Shown here: positions 8,337 to 17,577 of the stretch, piece after piece
Layout: every line of letters starts with the position of its first letter
Numbering within the stretch: the stretch's first letter is position 1
NCBI GenBank assembly: GCA_050251195.1
Contig: JBFWNG010000014.1
Location: 1 to 64,000 of the forward strand
Source of the DNA: JBFWNG01 sp050251195
GTDB taxonomy: Bacteria > Bdellovibrionota_B > Oligoflexia > Oligoflexales > Oligoflexaceae
Direction: 5' to 3'
Length of the DNA: 64,000 nt
Position numbers and translations under genes: made by a program
Notes under the pieces: model-generated
The model's input: the letters and a program-made list of their open reading frames with translations, nothing else
Database searches by the model: none
What the model was told of the DNA's origin: nothing

Positions 8337-11300
8337 ATGAAGCTCAAGAAAATCGTTATATCTGGATTTAAATCCTTCGCTGACAAGGTTAGCTTAAATA
8401 TCGACGAAGGCATAACGGGCATCATTGGACCGAACGGTTCCGGAAAAAGTAACGTCATTGACGCTGTCCGTTGGGTCATGGGCGAGCAAAACGCCAAACA
8501 CCTTCGGGGAAATGTTGCGACGGATATTATTTTCAGCGGTTCCGATAAGCGTAAAGCGCTAAGCGTAGCCGAAGTTACCCTCATTTTTGACAATTCAGAA
8601 TACAGCGACTTTTGTCCGCCGGAATATCGGCATGAACCCGAAATCTCTCTCGGCCGACGGATTTACGCCGACGGCGAGCGGGAATACTTTATCAACAAGA
8701 AACCGTGTCGCCTTAAGGATATCGTTGGATTCTTTGCCAGCACAGGTCTGGGCGGTCGCAGCTACTCGATGATCCAACAAGGACAGGTTGATCGCGTCCT
8801 CAATGCCAAGCCTGAAGACGTACGGGAGATTCTCGAGGAAGCGGCGGGAACTAAAGTTTTTCGCGCCCGCAAGGAATCGGCGGAGAAGAAACTCACGACA
8901 ACAAGGGAAAACCTGGGGCGGATTGACGATATCCTGACGGAATTAAGCCGGCAGCTTTCGACCTTGGAAGGTCAAGTTGAAACCGCCAAGAAGTTTCGAG
9001 AACTTTCGTCGGAACTGAAATCGGAAGAACTTTCACTTTTTAAACACAATTATGCGTTCTTCCTGAAGCAAATAAAGAATTACAAGGAAGACCTCAGTTC
9101 GTGCCTGGAGAAGGAAGCCAAAGTTCTGGCGGATCTTTCTGAGCAAGAAGCTGTCCACACCCGGCTCCAGAACGAACTCGACGCCTCTGATCCCGGAATG
9201 GAAAAACTTCGTGAAGAGGTTTCCGCGGCGAGAGAACACATCGCCCGCGCTGAGAGCACTATCGCGTCGTCAAGGCAAATGATCGAGACGCACACCGCTC
9301 GCCTGGCACAGATAGAGGCCGAGATTGCCAATGAACAAACGGATCTCGAAAGCGCGGAGAAGCACGTAGATAAATGCGAAAACGACCTTCGAACGGCCCA
9401 AGAACGAGCCGAAGCGGTCAAGACGACTGTCGAGGGCCTTCAGGAAGAAATCGACAAGGCGAATGAGGCCAAATTTGTTTTCGAAAATCGAGTTGGCGAA
9501 ATAGAAGACGAAATTAGGAACTTGGATTCGTTGCTCGAAAGCAATAGGCTTCGTTTCGAAGCCATTGAGCGGGATCGCAAGCGTGCGATAGACCAATCAA
9601 ATATCATCGATTCGCGAATCGGCGAATCACAGGATGTCGTCAACAAGCTTGAAGCAGAGGTTAAGCGAACGCAGTCGATCTTGTCTGAAAAACAAGGCGG
9701 GCTTGGCTCCGAAGTGGCGGAGAAAAGAAATCTCGAAGAGAGCGTGCGCGCACTTACCGAAGAAATACGTGTCCTCCAAATTAAGAAAGACGATGTTAAG
9801 GATAAGTACGTCAATCATAGAGCGCGACTTTCTAGTTTGCGCGAAATCGAACTTTCAAGCAGTTCTGTGGGGTCTGCCCTCAAGCTTCTTCAAGAAAACG
9901 AGCCTGGATTGCAGGATTACGTTGACGGATTACTCGTCGATTACATTAGCTTTGGCGACGGGATCGAAGAGATCTCAGCGAAGGCAAGGAATAGCTTCGA
10001 AAAGTGGGCCGAGCGGTTTGTCGTACCCAATGTTGAGGGCTTAAACGCTCTGGCAAAGGCGGCGGGACGCCACGAGGTAGGTGACATCACAGTTATGGTC
10101 GCATCGCTTTTGGGCGATATTGATAGAGCGGCGCTGGACAAGTGGGTCGACAAGTATGATGCGGTTGGCTTGAGGGCCTTTTTGAAAATCGAAAAGGAAG
10201 CGCCGTTCCTGGGACCGTTGCTCGACAGAATTTTCTTTTTGCCAGCGGTGCAGCTCGAAGACAGCGACGTTTTAGATAAACCGCATGGCGTCATTGCTAT
10301 TACCGCGAACGGTCTCATATTCACCGACGCATGTCATTTCGGCATCAACAGCGGAATGGGCCAGAGCCTCCTCAGTCGAAAATCCGAACTCGAGAACGTC
10401 GAGGCCGAACTAAAGCTGTACGAAGGGCAGCTTGTTAAAATCCAAAGCGAACTCGATAGTAAACAAGAGCTCGTGAATTCGCAGGGATTTACACTGGGCG
10501 ATTTGTCGAAGAAGTTGGAAGCGCTCAATCAGGACATTCTTACCTATATGAGAGATTACCAGTCTGCGGCGCAGAGCTACGAACACAAGAAAAGTCTCAT
10601 TTCCCAGGAACTGGAGCAAAAAGAGCAGCATCTCGAAATTGCCAGGGGTTACGCCAAGGAGCTTTCGAAACTTGGAGAGGCGAGAATATCTTTAGGCAAT
10701 GAACGGGAAACTCTGGCGGAGGAGCTGAGTTCGCTTCAAGGTGAATCAGAGGACGTGGAAGGTCGCTGGGAAGAAATCAAGCGCATCTATGATTCTCGCA
10801 AAATCGAGTTGGCAAAGGAAGAAGCCAAACTTGAAGGATTGAATTCCAGTTGTCAGCAAAGCCGCGTTCAGCTCGAAAGAATGCAGCTCGCCGTCTCACG
10901 ACGGTATGAAGAACGAGAAAAGATAAATCAGCAGATAGTCCAGGCGAACACCAACGAAAAAGAGTGCGAGAACGAAATCAAGTCCTTGTTGGAGAAGAGA
11001 GAAGAACTTGAGCGCGAGCTTTCGGAGAGACGAGGTCAAAACGAAGGTCTGGTGAGGGAATTGAGACTCATCGAAGCGCAGGTTAAAACGTTACGCGACG
11101 AGTATACGGGCATCAAAGAAAAAGCAAACGGTACCAACATACAAGTAGAACGGCTCCATTCCGCGATTGTGAACATCGAACAACAGGCTATGGAGAAATA
11201 TCAGATCAATCTCTCGGCTGAACCCGCGGAGGAAGACGGGTCGATCAATGTGGCTTCCAAGAACAAGCTCATCGAGAAACTACGCAAAGAGATAGAGAAC

Positions 11301-11999
11301 CTTGGGCCAGTCAACATGGTCGCAATCCAGGAATTTGAAACGCTTTCTCAGCGGTTTGAGTTTATTCAGAATCAGAAAGAAGAAGTTGTCGGAAGTATCA
11401 GGCTGCTCGAGGAGGCAATCTTCGAGATTCAGGAGACCGCTAAAGAGAAATTTCTTGCTACCTTTCAAGTCGTCAACGAGAACTTTAAACAGTTATTTCC
11501 GATCCTGTTTCCAGGCGGCGAGGCCTTTCTCAACCTGTTGTCCGAGGAGAATCCTCTGGAAAGCGGCGTAGACATCTTGGTTCGCCTCCCAGGCAAGAAA
11601 CAACAGCCTATGAATTTGTTCTCGGGCGGTGAAAAGGCGCTAACGGCTATTTCGCTCATATTTGCGCTCCTTAAAACCAAACCAACGCCGTTCTGCTTCC
11701 TTGACGAGGTTGATGCGCCACTCGACGAAGCAAACGTCGGACGTTACAACAAAGTTCTGCAAGCATTGTCGGATAAGTTCCAGTTCGTGGTCATTACGCA
11801 CAACAGGCGAACCATGGAAGTTCTCGATCAGTTATACGGGATAACCATGCAAGAAGGCGGTGTTTCGAAAGTGGTCGGGGTTGACCTTAAGAATGACCTG
11901 CCGCCGCATCTACGCAAAGCGTTAGAGAAGGATCGTGAAGCGGAGAAGAAAGCGCCTGTGGCGGAGCCAGCGCCCACAGCGCCTGATGCCTCGCTTTGA
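8337..11999 (+). CDS. smc: Chromosome segregation protein SMC
   Basis: ATPase that compacts and organises newly replicated chromosomes, usually with ScpA and ScpB (not in this window). The N-terminal head has Walker A GPNGSGKSN (residues 31-39) and a Q-loop region ending VLNAKPEDVREILEEAAG. Two long coiled coils (about 165-500 and 690-1010) flank a hinge (about 515-680). The C-terminal head carries the ABC signature LFSGGEKALTA and Walker B CFLDEVDAPLD. At 1220 aa it is slightly longer than typical, partly through an Ala/Pro/Glu tail. AAGG precedes the ATG. Confidence 0.97.
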   Translation: MKLKKIVISGFKSFADKVSLNIDEGITGIIGPNGSGKSNVIDAVRWVMGEQNAKHLRGNVATDIIFSGSDKRKALSVAEVTLIFDNSEYSDFCPPEYRHEPEISLGRRIYADGEREYFINKKPCRLKDIVGFFASTGLGGRSYSMIQQGQVDRVLNAKPEDVREILEEAAGTKVFRARKESAEKKLTTTRENLGRIDDILTELSRQLSTLEGQVETAKKFRELSSELKSEELSLFKHNYAFFLKQIKNYKEDLSSCLEKEAKVLADLSEQEAVHTRLQNELDASDPGMEKLREEVSAAREHIARAESTIASSRQMIETHTARLAQIEAEIANEQTDLESAEKHVDKCENDLRTAQERAEAVKTTVEGLQEEIDKANEAKFVFENRVGEIEDEIRNLDSLLESNRLRFEAIERDRKRAIDQSNIIDSRIGESQDVVNKLEAEVKRTQSILSEKQGGLGSEVAEKRNLEESVRALTEEIRVLQIKKDDVKDKYVNHRARLSSLREIELSSSSVGSALKLLQENEPGLQDYVDGLLVDYISFGDGIEEISAKARNSFEKWAERFVVPNVEGLNALAKAAGRHEVGDITVMVASLLGDIDRAALDKWVDKYDAVGLRAFLKIEKEAPFLGPLLDRIFFLPAVQLEDSDVLDKPHGVIAITANGLIFTDACHFGINSGMGQSLLSRKSELENVEAELKLYEGQLVKIQSELDSKQELVNSQGFTLGDLSKKLEALNQDILTYMRDYQSAAQSYEHKKSLISQELEQKEQHLEIARGYAKELSKLGEARISLGNERETLAEELSSLQGESEDVEGRWEEIKRIYDSRKIELAKEEAKLEGLNSSCQQSRVQLERMQLAVSRRYEEREKINQQIVQANTNEKECENEIKSLLEKREELERELSERRGQNEGLVRELRLIEAQVKTLRDEYTGIKEKANGTNIQVERLHSAIVNIEQQAMEKYQINLSAEPAEEDGSINVASKNKLIEKLRKEIENLGPVNMVAIQEFETLSQRFEFIQNQKEEVVGSIRLLEEAIFEIQETAKEKFLATFQVVNENFKQLFPILFPGGEAFLNLLSEENPLESGVDILVRLPGKKQQPMNLFSGGEKALTAISLIFALLKTKPTPFCFLDEVDAPLDEANVGRYNKVLQALSDKFQFVVITHNRRTMEVLDQLYGITMQEGGVSKVVGVDLKNDLPPHLRKALEKDREAEKKAPVAEPAPTAPDASL

Positions 12000-12055
12000 T
12001 TTGACAAGATTCATCGCTTCGATCTGGATAGAGCCTGGGGCGAAAGCGGCAGGGA

Positions 12056-12406
12056 CTAACTATCCATCTTGTCAAAAATGACGTCGAGAAGTTCTTCCCC
12101 ATTACGGAAGTAATCTCGCACGGAGTATGAGTCGTTAAACCATTCTGTTATCAGGTCAGCTTCGCCTTTCTTGGCTTTCTTGACGAGATCGGGGTAGTCC
12201 GTAGTTAGGCCGAGCACCCGTTGAAGAACGCCGGCAGAGGCAGGGTTGGACACTGGATATTTTTCTCGAAGAAATCGAAAAATCCAGTGAACGAGCACGG
12301 GGTCAATTTTGGATGCCAGTTGGTAAATGTCTGATGCGGGCATCGACCCATTTTCCAAACCCGAAAGGGCTCTCTTTGCGTTTGATTTTTCTTCGTTAAA
12401 GCTCAT
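12056..12406 (-). CDS. Hypothetical small helical protein
   Basis: About 116 residues, predicted mainly helical and cytoplasmic, with no motif I recognise. Features include FNEEKSNAKRALSGLENG near the start and an acidic C-terminus (ELLDVIFDKMDS). A GTG at 12427 is in frame, but GGAG stands at the right distance before the ATG at 12406. It converges on smc with about 56 bases between stops, and lies downstream of and parallel to the Omp85-type gene. Confidence 0.55.
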   Translation of the reverse strand: MSFNEEKSNAKRALSGLENGSMPASDIYQLASKIDPVLVHWIFRFLREKYPVSNPASAGVLQRVLGLTTDYPDLVKKAKKGEADLITEWFNDSYSVRDYFRNGEELLDVIFDKMDS

Positions 12407-12460
12407 GAGGGGCTCCGAATGGTGCACTTTTATCGTAGCATTAACGGGATTCGTTTACTA

Positions 12461-13786
12461 TTAAAGAGGCTTATACGGTTGGAAAAAGTCGTTCATCCCA
12501 ATAGAAAAGCCTTTTTGAGACGGGTCTTTGGCGTTCCAAGCATAGTCGATCCTGAACGACAATCGATACACTTGCGGGATGGACATCCGAAATCCTAAGC
12601 CGTAGGAATGTTCGAAATTCTCTTTAAAATCATCGGACGAGTTGGAAGCGCTGCCGCCGTCCGTAAAGATACCGCTCTGGACCCATATATAGCGCGTCTT
12701 CAACAAAATATCTCTCAGCTCAATGTTAACGTAAGCCGCTTTATTCCCGTATTGCTGGTTGTCAGGTATGCCTCGGATGGAATCAAATCCGCCAAGGAAA
12801 AAGATACTCTCCAAGCTCTTGCTGTTGGTAACACCCGCAAAACCGTGAACTGCCAAGTTGAGATCATGGGGCATGAGGTAGTACCAAAATATGTCAGTTT
12901 TAAGCAAACCAAAGGTCGAGCGGTTCGTGAAGGCCGGACCAAAGTCCAAAATGTATCGGGTGCCCTTCATGTTCAAATGATCGATGGTGATGTTGTCAAA
13001 CACCGTGCGGGTCAAAATCTTGGTGCTGTTTTCGGAGGTTGTGTTGAACTCAATGTCAGGAGGCGGCCCGTCTCCTTCCGGTTCGAAAACCGTGGGTTTT
13101 TGTCGCCTCAATTCGACGTCCAACCCGAATTGCCAATCTGGCGATTGTGCGAATTTGTCGCTCGAATTGAGCGGGACCAGAAATGTTCCTACCACTCTAT
13201 TGGCATCAGATCTGAAGCGCCCGGCATCCTTTCCCGTTTCATCAACGAGACTTCGCATGCGAGAGTCTTTCCAAACTTCAAGGTTGAGAAAATGACCGCC
13301 TTGACGCCACCGTGGCGCCCGTGCCCAAACAACGCCTCCCGCAGGGGCATCATTGTACTTTCGCGATTCCGCTCCGAGCGTCCAAAGCTGTCCGGTAAAG
13401 TGAGTATCGTAGATACCCATGACCGTTAAGTTGGTGCCGCCGCCCACGGCCCCTCGAACGACCGGGATAATTGTCCATTTTTCAATAAGGTCGACCTGAA
13501 GAGCAAACTCATTCTGGCGCAGGTCGACGGGAGTAATTTTGACTCCGACAAAGCTGAAGACGTTTGTCGTTTCGATCTTTTCCTTTATGGCAATCAAATT
13601 TACTTCATCCGCCGGAGCAGGAAATTTGATGCCGATATAATTGACCAGCCATTCTTTGTCGGTCTTTTCATTTCCGGAAACGTCCACCCGGATTATGACG
13701 GGTCGTGTATCCGCATCGCCATAGCTTGGCATTGAAACGAAAGCTAGAAAAAGTCCGAGGAGTAGCGTGTAAGTGTATTTTGACAT
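12461..13786 (-). CDS. Omp85/BamA-family outer-membrane protein with one POTRA domain
   Basis: 441 residues from the ATG that begins the signal peptide (MSKYTYTLLLGLF...). The open frame extends upstream to 13972, but that part overlaps hldD and lacks signal character. After cleavage near SYGDA there is one POTRA-like domain (about residues 27-100), then a barrel of the surface-antigen (D15) type. The Omp85 hallmark is present as GGFDSIRGIP. With a single POTRA it is too small for BamA, so it is better called a BamA/TamA-superfamily member of unknown cargo. It begins 17 bases after hldD ends and probably shares its transcript. Confidence 0.8.
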   Translation of the reverse strand: MSKYTYTLLLGLFLAFVSMPSYGDADTRPVIIRVDVSGNEKTDKEWLVNYIGIKFPAPADEVNLIAIKEKIETTNVFSFVGVKITPVDLRQNEFALQVDLIEKWTIIPVVRGAVGGGTNLTVMGIYDTHFTGQLWTLGAESRKYNDAPAGGVVWARAPRWRQGGHFLNLEVWKDSRMRSLVDETGKDAGRFRSDANRVVGTFLVPLNSSDKFAQSPDWQFGLDVELRRQKPTVFEPEGDGPPPDIEFNTTSENSTKILTRTVFDNITIDHLNMKGTRYILDFGPAFTNRSTFGLLKTDIFWYYLMPHDLNLAVHGFAGVTNSKSLESIFFLGGFDSIRGIPDNQQYGNKAAYVNIELRDILLKTRYIWVQSGIFTDGGSASNSSDDFKENFEHSYGLGFRMSIPQVYRLSFRIDYAWNAKDPSQKGFSIGMNDFFQPYKPL

Positions 13787-13803
13787 CACGCGATACGGCA
13801 GCC

Positions 13804-14796
13804 TTAAAAAAATGGGTCGCTTTTGAGCAAGTATTCCTGAACATAATCTTGAATGCCCTGCTCGAGGGTCGAGAAAGGCCGGTCGTACCCTGTCTCGGCC
13901 CTGAATCGGCTCATTTCGGCTTGGGTGTAGTATTGGTATTGGTGTTTTATGCTGTCGGGCATCTCTATCCATTCGATCTTCGGTTTGAGCTTCATTGCCG
14001 CGAAAGTGGCATGAGCAAGATCTTTGAAACTACGAGCGACGCCCGTTCCCAGATTGTAAATTTGCCGTAGCGGCTTATCCTGGGAAGTTTTTGTTGCGCA
14101 GGACATCAAATGAAGCATGACGTTAGTCACATCTTTGACGTAAATGAAGTCCCGAACCTGTTCTCCGTCTGCAAATTCTTTGCGGTATGATTTGAAAAGT
14201 CTAACGCAGCCTATGTTTTGGATTTGATTGAAGGCATGATACACAACGCTTGCCTGACCGCCCTTGTGGTATTCGTTCGGACCATACACGTTGAAAAATT
14301 TCAACCCGACCCAGCTCGGAGGCGCGTGCCGCTGTTCCATTGCCCATAAATCAAACAGGTGCTTGCTGAACCCGTATTTGTTAAGGGGCTTTAATGATTG
14401 CAAGGAATCGGCGCTGTCCGAGAAGCTCGACTCTTCGCCCCCATAAGTTGCCGCAGACGATGCATACAAGAAAGTGACCTTGTGATTTGCGCAGAACTGA
14501 AACAACATTTTGGAGTAATTAGTATTGTTATGGAGCAAATAGTCCATGTCTTTTTCGGTGGTTGTCGAGCACGCACCAAAATGGACGACGGTTCGAACTC
14601 GAGAACCGAGTTGCTCCAACCTGCCTTCTAGATCTTTGATGTTAACGAAATCGGCGAACCGTTTTTGACGTAGGTTTTTCCATCGGTCGTCCGTTCCAAA
14701 ATCATCAACAGCAATGATCTCATGGTGGCCGTTGTCATTAAGGGTCTTGAGAAAGGCACTACCGATAAAACCGGCCGCGCCCGTTACGACGATCAT
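13804..14796 (-). CDS. hldD: ADP-glyceromanno-heptose 6-epimerase
   Basis: Converts ADP-D-glycero-manno-heptose to the L-glycero form used in the lipopolysaccharide inner core. It is a 330-aa short-chain dehydrogenase fold with the NADP-binding GAAGFIGS at the N-terminus, catalytic YGFSK (YxxxK), and the heptose-epimerase-like NVYGPNEYHKG region. The ATG at 14796 overlaps the TGA of the upstream cytochrome gene (ATGA), so the two are probably translationally coupled. This supports that start over the longer frame reaching 14871. Confidence 0.93.
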   Translation of the reverse strand: MIVVTGAAGFIGSAFLKTLNDNGHHEIIAVDDFGTDDRWKNLRQKRFADFVNIKDLEGRLEQLGSRVRTVVHFGACSTTTEKDMDYLLHNNTNYSKMLFQFCANHKVTFLYASSAATYGGEESSFSDSADSLQSLKPLNKYGFSKHLFDLWAMEQRHAPPSWVGLKFFNVYGPNEYHKGGQASVVYHAFNQIQNIGCVRLFKSYRKEFADGEQVRDFIYVKDVTNVMLHLMSCATKTSQDKPLRQIYNLGTGVARSFKDLAHATFAAMKLKPKIEWIEMPDSIKHQYQYYTQAEMSRFRAETGYDRPFSTLEQGIQDYVQEYLLKSDPFF

Positions 14797-15302
14797 TGAC
14801 CGCTCTTTGCAAACGATCTGACCTTCTTCACCATCTCTGTGATTTCTGCATCGGACAACACGCCGCCCCAAGGCGCCATGGTTGGGCTAAGGCCCACGCT
14901 AGCACCACCACCCTTGATGACTTGAGCAATTCTGGCGTCGTCGACGGAGGCTTGCCATTTTTCGTCTGTGAAGTTTCTCGGACGAGGATTCATTCCTGCA
15001 GCCGCCGGGCCGCTGGATGCGCCGTCTTTTCCGTGACAAGCAGCACAAATGGTGTTGAATTTCTCTGTGATCGGATCAGCAGCAGTTTCGGCTTTGCCTT
15101 CCGTTGAGGCGGTGGTTTGTGCCGGTGCTGGGTATGTACCGTTTTCGCCTAATACGACCTCAGGTTTATTAGCCTGAGCCTCTTCGGCCTTAAATTTAGC
15201 ATGGTCACCGCTCGGGTCGTGCTGTCGAGTGCAGGAAGAGCAGCCAGTCAGGGAAAGTGTCGTTGCAAGCATCAAAAAACATAAGACTTTTTCAGAATTC
15301 AT
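14793..15302 (-). CDS. Cytochrome c-domain lipoprotein
   Basis: About 169 residues. The signal peptide ends in the lipobox SLTGC, followed by a low-complexity linker rich in Ala, Glu and Thr. A single class I cytochrome c domain then carries the haem site CAACH and a likely axial Met in GLSPTMAPWG. It is presumably a membrane-tethered periplasmic electron carrier, but no partner oxidase or dehydrogenase is nearby. GAGGG precedes the ATG at 15302; longer starts up to 15353 are less likely. It is coupled to hldD by a stop/start overlap, with no evident metabolic link. Confidence 0.85.
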   Translation of the reverse strand: MNSEKVLCFLMLATTLSLTGCSSCTRQHDPSGDHAKFKAEEAQANKPEVVLGENGTYPAPAQTTASTEGKAETAADPITEKFNTICAACHGKDGASSGPAAAGMNPRPRNFTDEKWQASVDDARIAQVIKGGGASVGLSPTMAPWGGVLSDAEITEMVKKVRSFAKSGQ

Positions 15303-15378
15303 GAAAACCCTCATCGGATAACTACGAGGTGCTGTTATATCATATAGATGCATTTTAGCTAAGGTTTTTTCCCGCTTT

Positions 15379-16581
15379 TCAAAGCAGATATCTCAACTCA
15401 AGCCCCACCCTGTGAATCTCGGACCGGTTAATCATAGCGGACTCAAACCCGCCCGTGGTCTTCCCTTCAGCGAGTTTTGTGCGTTTTTCGGTCGTGTACG
15501 AAGCAGTGACTTTTGAATTCTTGCTCAACGCCACGATATAGCCTATGTCGAGCGCCCAACCCGAGAACTCGTTGATCTTGGATGCGTCGTTGTCGTTATG
15601 GCGCTGACTTTTTCCCCTATGGAGTCCAAGGGCAAACCAATTTTCAGGCAGAAATTCCAGAGTCGAACTCGCAAAGAGGCTCGATTGCGTGAGGTCCCGA
15701 TAGCGGGTACTCGTATTTCGCCATCTCTCGATCGAAGTTTTTAGTTCTAGACTAAAATTGCTGGGAACAAAAAAGTTTGCCTGCTTCGAATAGGCAAATT
15801 GACCGAATATTTCGGAGACTCGACCGAGTTCAATTTTCGATTCGAGCGTGCCTCCAAGGAGAGCAACCTTGCCGACTCCTTCGTCGTCGGCAAACAGCAC
15901 GGACGACGCTGCGCCGACATATGGATCTTGCCCACCCGGTCCTTCGTCAAACGAAGAATCGTTGTAACTTAACGACTCACCACGATCTTCACGTCCTTGC
16001 AAAAGCATCAGATCGAGGTATAAGCCCTTGGAACTTTCTTTTTGTGACCGGTCCTTTGATAGCGTGAAGCTTGTTTTGATTGCCGCAAACGATTGCGGCA
16101 GAATTGCTTCTAATCCGAATTGATTCATCGGCCGATACGAATTCATATCGATATCAATGTTTTCGAAGACTCCGACCAAGTAGCGGGAGTCTTCGCCTCG
16201 ATTGTGGCTAATGTAATAGCTATTCAGCAGTTCGATCGGTGGCGCGGAACGATAAACGGAGCCGGCTCTCGTATCTAAATCTTTGCCGTCTTCTCTGGCG
16301 CGCAACTCCGCATCGGGTCTTAGTTGCAGAAAAACTCCGGACGAATTAGGCACGCTCGCTGATACGTCGACCTTAACCTTGCCCAATCCTAGCGACCGAT
16401 TCTCCGGCGAAGGCTCCTGTTCCTGGGTGAAGGACGGCGTTTTTCCTTTTTTGCGAATTGACGGAGCAGAATCACTATAGACAAGGCTGAGATCGATTTT
16501 GGTTTCGATATCTTTTATAGACGCAGCAAAAGAATCACCGCAAAGAAAGAGAATAGATATAGATATGAAATAAGTTCGCAT
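15379..16581 (-). CDS. Hypothetical outer-membrane protein
   Basis: About 400 residues. The signal peptide MRTYFISISILFL... ends near SFAAS. The mature chain alternates polar and hydrophobic residues, has few Cys, and ends in an aromatic-hydrophobic strand (VGLELRYLL), which suggests an outer-membrane barrel. The frame continues upstream to 16719, but the signal peptide places the start at 16581. No family recognised. It runs opposite to the flagellar operon, and the 282 bases between them contain the presumed promoters of both. Confidence 0.65.
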   Translation of the reverse strand: MRTYFISISILFLCGDSFAASIKDIETKIDLSLVYSDSAPSIRKKGKTPSFTQEQEPSPENRSLGLGKVKVDVSASVPNSSGVFLQLRPDAELRAREDGKDLDTRAGSVYRSAPPIELLNSYYISHNRGEDSRYLVGVFENIDIDMNSYRPMNQFGLEAILPQSFAAIKTSFTLSKDRSQKESSKGLYLDLMLLQGREDRGESLSYNDSSFDEGPGGQDPYVGAASSVLFADDEGVGKVALLGGTLESKIELGRVSEIFGQFAYSKQANFFVPSNFSLELKTSIERWRNTSTRYRDLTQSSLFASSTLEFLPENWFALGLHRGKSQRHNDNDASKINEFSGWALDIGYIVALSKNSKVTASYTTEKRTKLAEGKTTGGFESAMINRSEIHRVGLELRYLL

Positions 16582-16821
16582 GGGGATCCGTATTCGTTTT
16601 CGCCAAAATTTTGACGTGGTGTTTGTCAGAATCGTCAAAATCGTGACGGGTGGTGTCATAAAACCAATGCTCGTTTTTGTGATTTTGAAAAAAGAATCAA
16701 TAAAACTCGAAATAGTCACCAGCTAAATCTAAACGCGCATTTCTGCACTGATTTTAGTGAAAATTACGCGACACATCAAATTTAAAATAGGTCTGTGTCA
16801 AAGTTTGACGCCGAAAATTGT

Positions 16822-16837
16822 TGGCACGGTAATTGAA
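16822..16837 (+). promoter_or_regulatory. Candidate sigma-54 promoter for the flagellar operon
   Basis: TGGCAC-N5-TTGAA matches the sigma-54 -24 element fully and the -12 element except for A in place of C (consensus TGGCAC-N5-TTGCA/T). It would start transcription about 17 bases before the fliL ATG, just including the GAGGAGG ribosome-binding site. That short leader and the imperfect -12 keep this a candidate only. No enhancer-binding regulator gene is in the window. Confidence 0.35.
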
Positions 16838-16863
16838 GCAATGAGCGAGGAGGAATTTAACCT

Positions 16864-17571
16864 ATGGCTAGTGCTGCTCAAAAGGAAGAGAAGGAAAGTG
16901 CGCCAGAGGAAAAGGCGCCGGCGGATGAAGCCCAACCTCAGTCCAAGAAGAAGAAACTGATAATATTTGGTGCAGTGGGACTAGTAGCCGCTATTGGCAT
17001 TGGTGTTGGTGCGTACTTCTTTCTCGCTGGTGGCAAAGCAGAAGAAGGTGCGGGAGAGGGAGAACACGAAACCGCCGAAACGCACGAAACTGCCGAAGGA
17101 GAGCATGCTGCCGCCGAAGGTGAGCATGGCGAGAAGAAAGAAGAAGAAAGCGGACACGGCGGTGGACATGGCGAGAAAAAGGAAGAGAAAGATGGACACG
17201 GGGGTGGACACGGCAAGGAAGAGAAAGCCGGTGAAGCATCTGCCTCGAAAACGGCGTCAGCTGACGGAGCGGGCAAGACATTCGCTTTCAAAACGTTCCA
17301 TCTCAATTTAGGTAATCCTCTCGAGAATCGGTACATTCGTTTAGAAGTAACTGTGGATTACGTAGGTGGCGAGGAACAAAAATCCGAACTCGATCAAAGA
17401 ACGCCGCAATTACGCGATGCCATCATTAGTATCGTAAGTCGAAAAACGAGAGAGTTCTTACTTTCGCCAGACGGCAAGGATCAATTGCGCAAAGAGATTC
17501 TTACGCGAATCAACAGATACATGAATAAGCCGGTAAGGTCAGTTTATATCACCGATTTACTAATCGAGTAA
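16864..17571 (+). CDS. fliL: Flagellar basal body-associated protein FliL, with His-rich linker
   Basis: Inner-membrane protein that surrounds the stators and supports torque. 235 residues: a cytoplasmic Lys/Glu-rich N-terminus, one membrane segment (about 32-55), a long periplasmic linker, then the FliL domain (about 139-235). The linker (about 63-125) is unusual, with repeats of GEH and GHGGGHGEKKEE rich in His, Gly and Glu, suggestive of metal or pH sensing. The fall-off in hydrophobicity and the conserved ENRYIRLEVTVDY segment support the family. GAGGAGG precedes the ATG. First gene of the flagellar operon; fliM follows 6 bases later. Confidence 0.93.
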   Translation: MASAAQKEEKESAPEEKAPADEAQPQSKKKKLIIFGAVGLVAAIGIGVGAYFFLAGGKAEEGAGEGEHETAETHETAEGEHAAAEGEHGEKKEEESGHGGGHGEKKEEKDGHGGGHGKEEKAGEASASKTASADGAGKTFAFKTFHLNLGNPLENRYIRLEVTVDYVGGEEQKSELDQRTPQLRDAIISIVSRKTREFLLSPDGKDQLRKEILTRINRYMNKPVRSVYITDLLIE

Positions 17572-17577
17572 AAACCT

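Noticed and set aside
12000..12076. 11-bp inverted repeat TTTGACAAGAT / ATCTTGTCAAA around the smc stop
   Set aside because: The second arm lies inside the coding end of the converging gene and the loop would be 55 bases with no T-run placed for smc, so it is a weak terminator candidate and may be chance.
12608..13429. 273-codon frame opposite the Omp85-type gene
   Set aside because: Its translation looks random, and the minus-strand frame has a signal peptide, POTRA and RG motif.
16783..16817. TAAA ... GCCGAAAA as a sigma-28 promoter for fliL
   Set aside because: The spacing between the halves is 23 bases where 15 is expected.
16938..17336. Long antisense frames rich in Pro, Ser and Cys opposite fliL
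   Set aside because: They are a by-product of the Glu/His/Gly-rich fliL linker, which keeps the other frames open.
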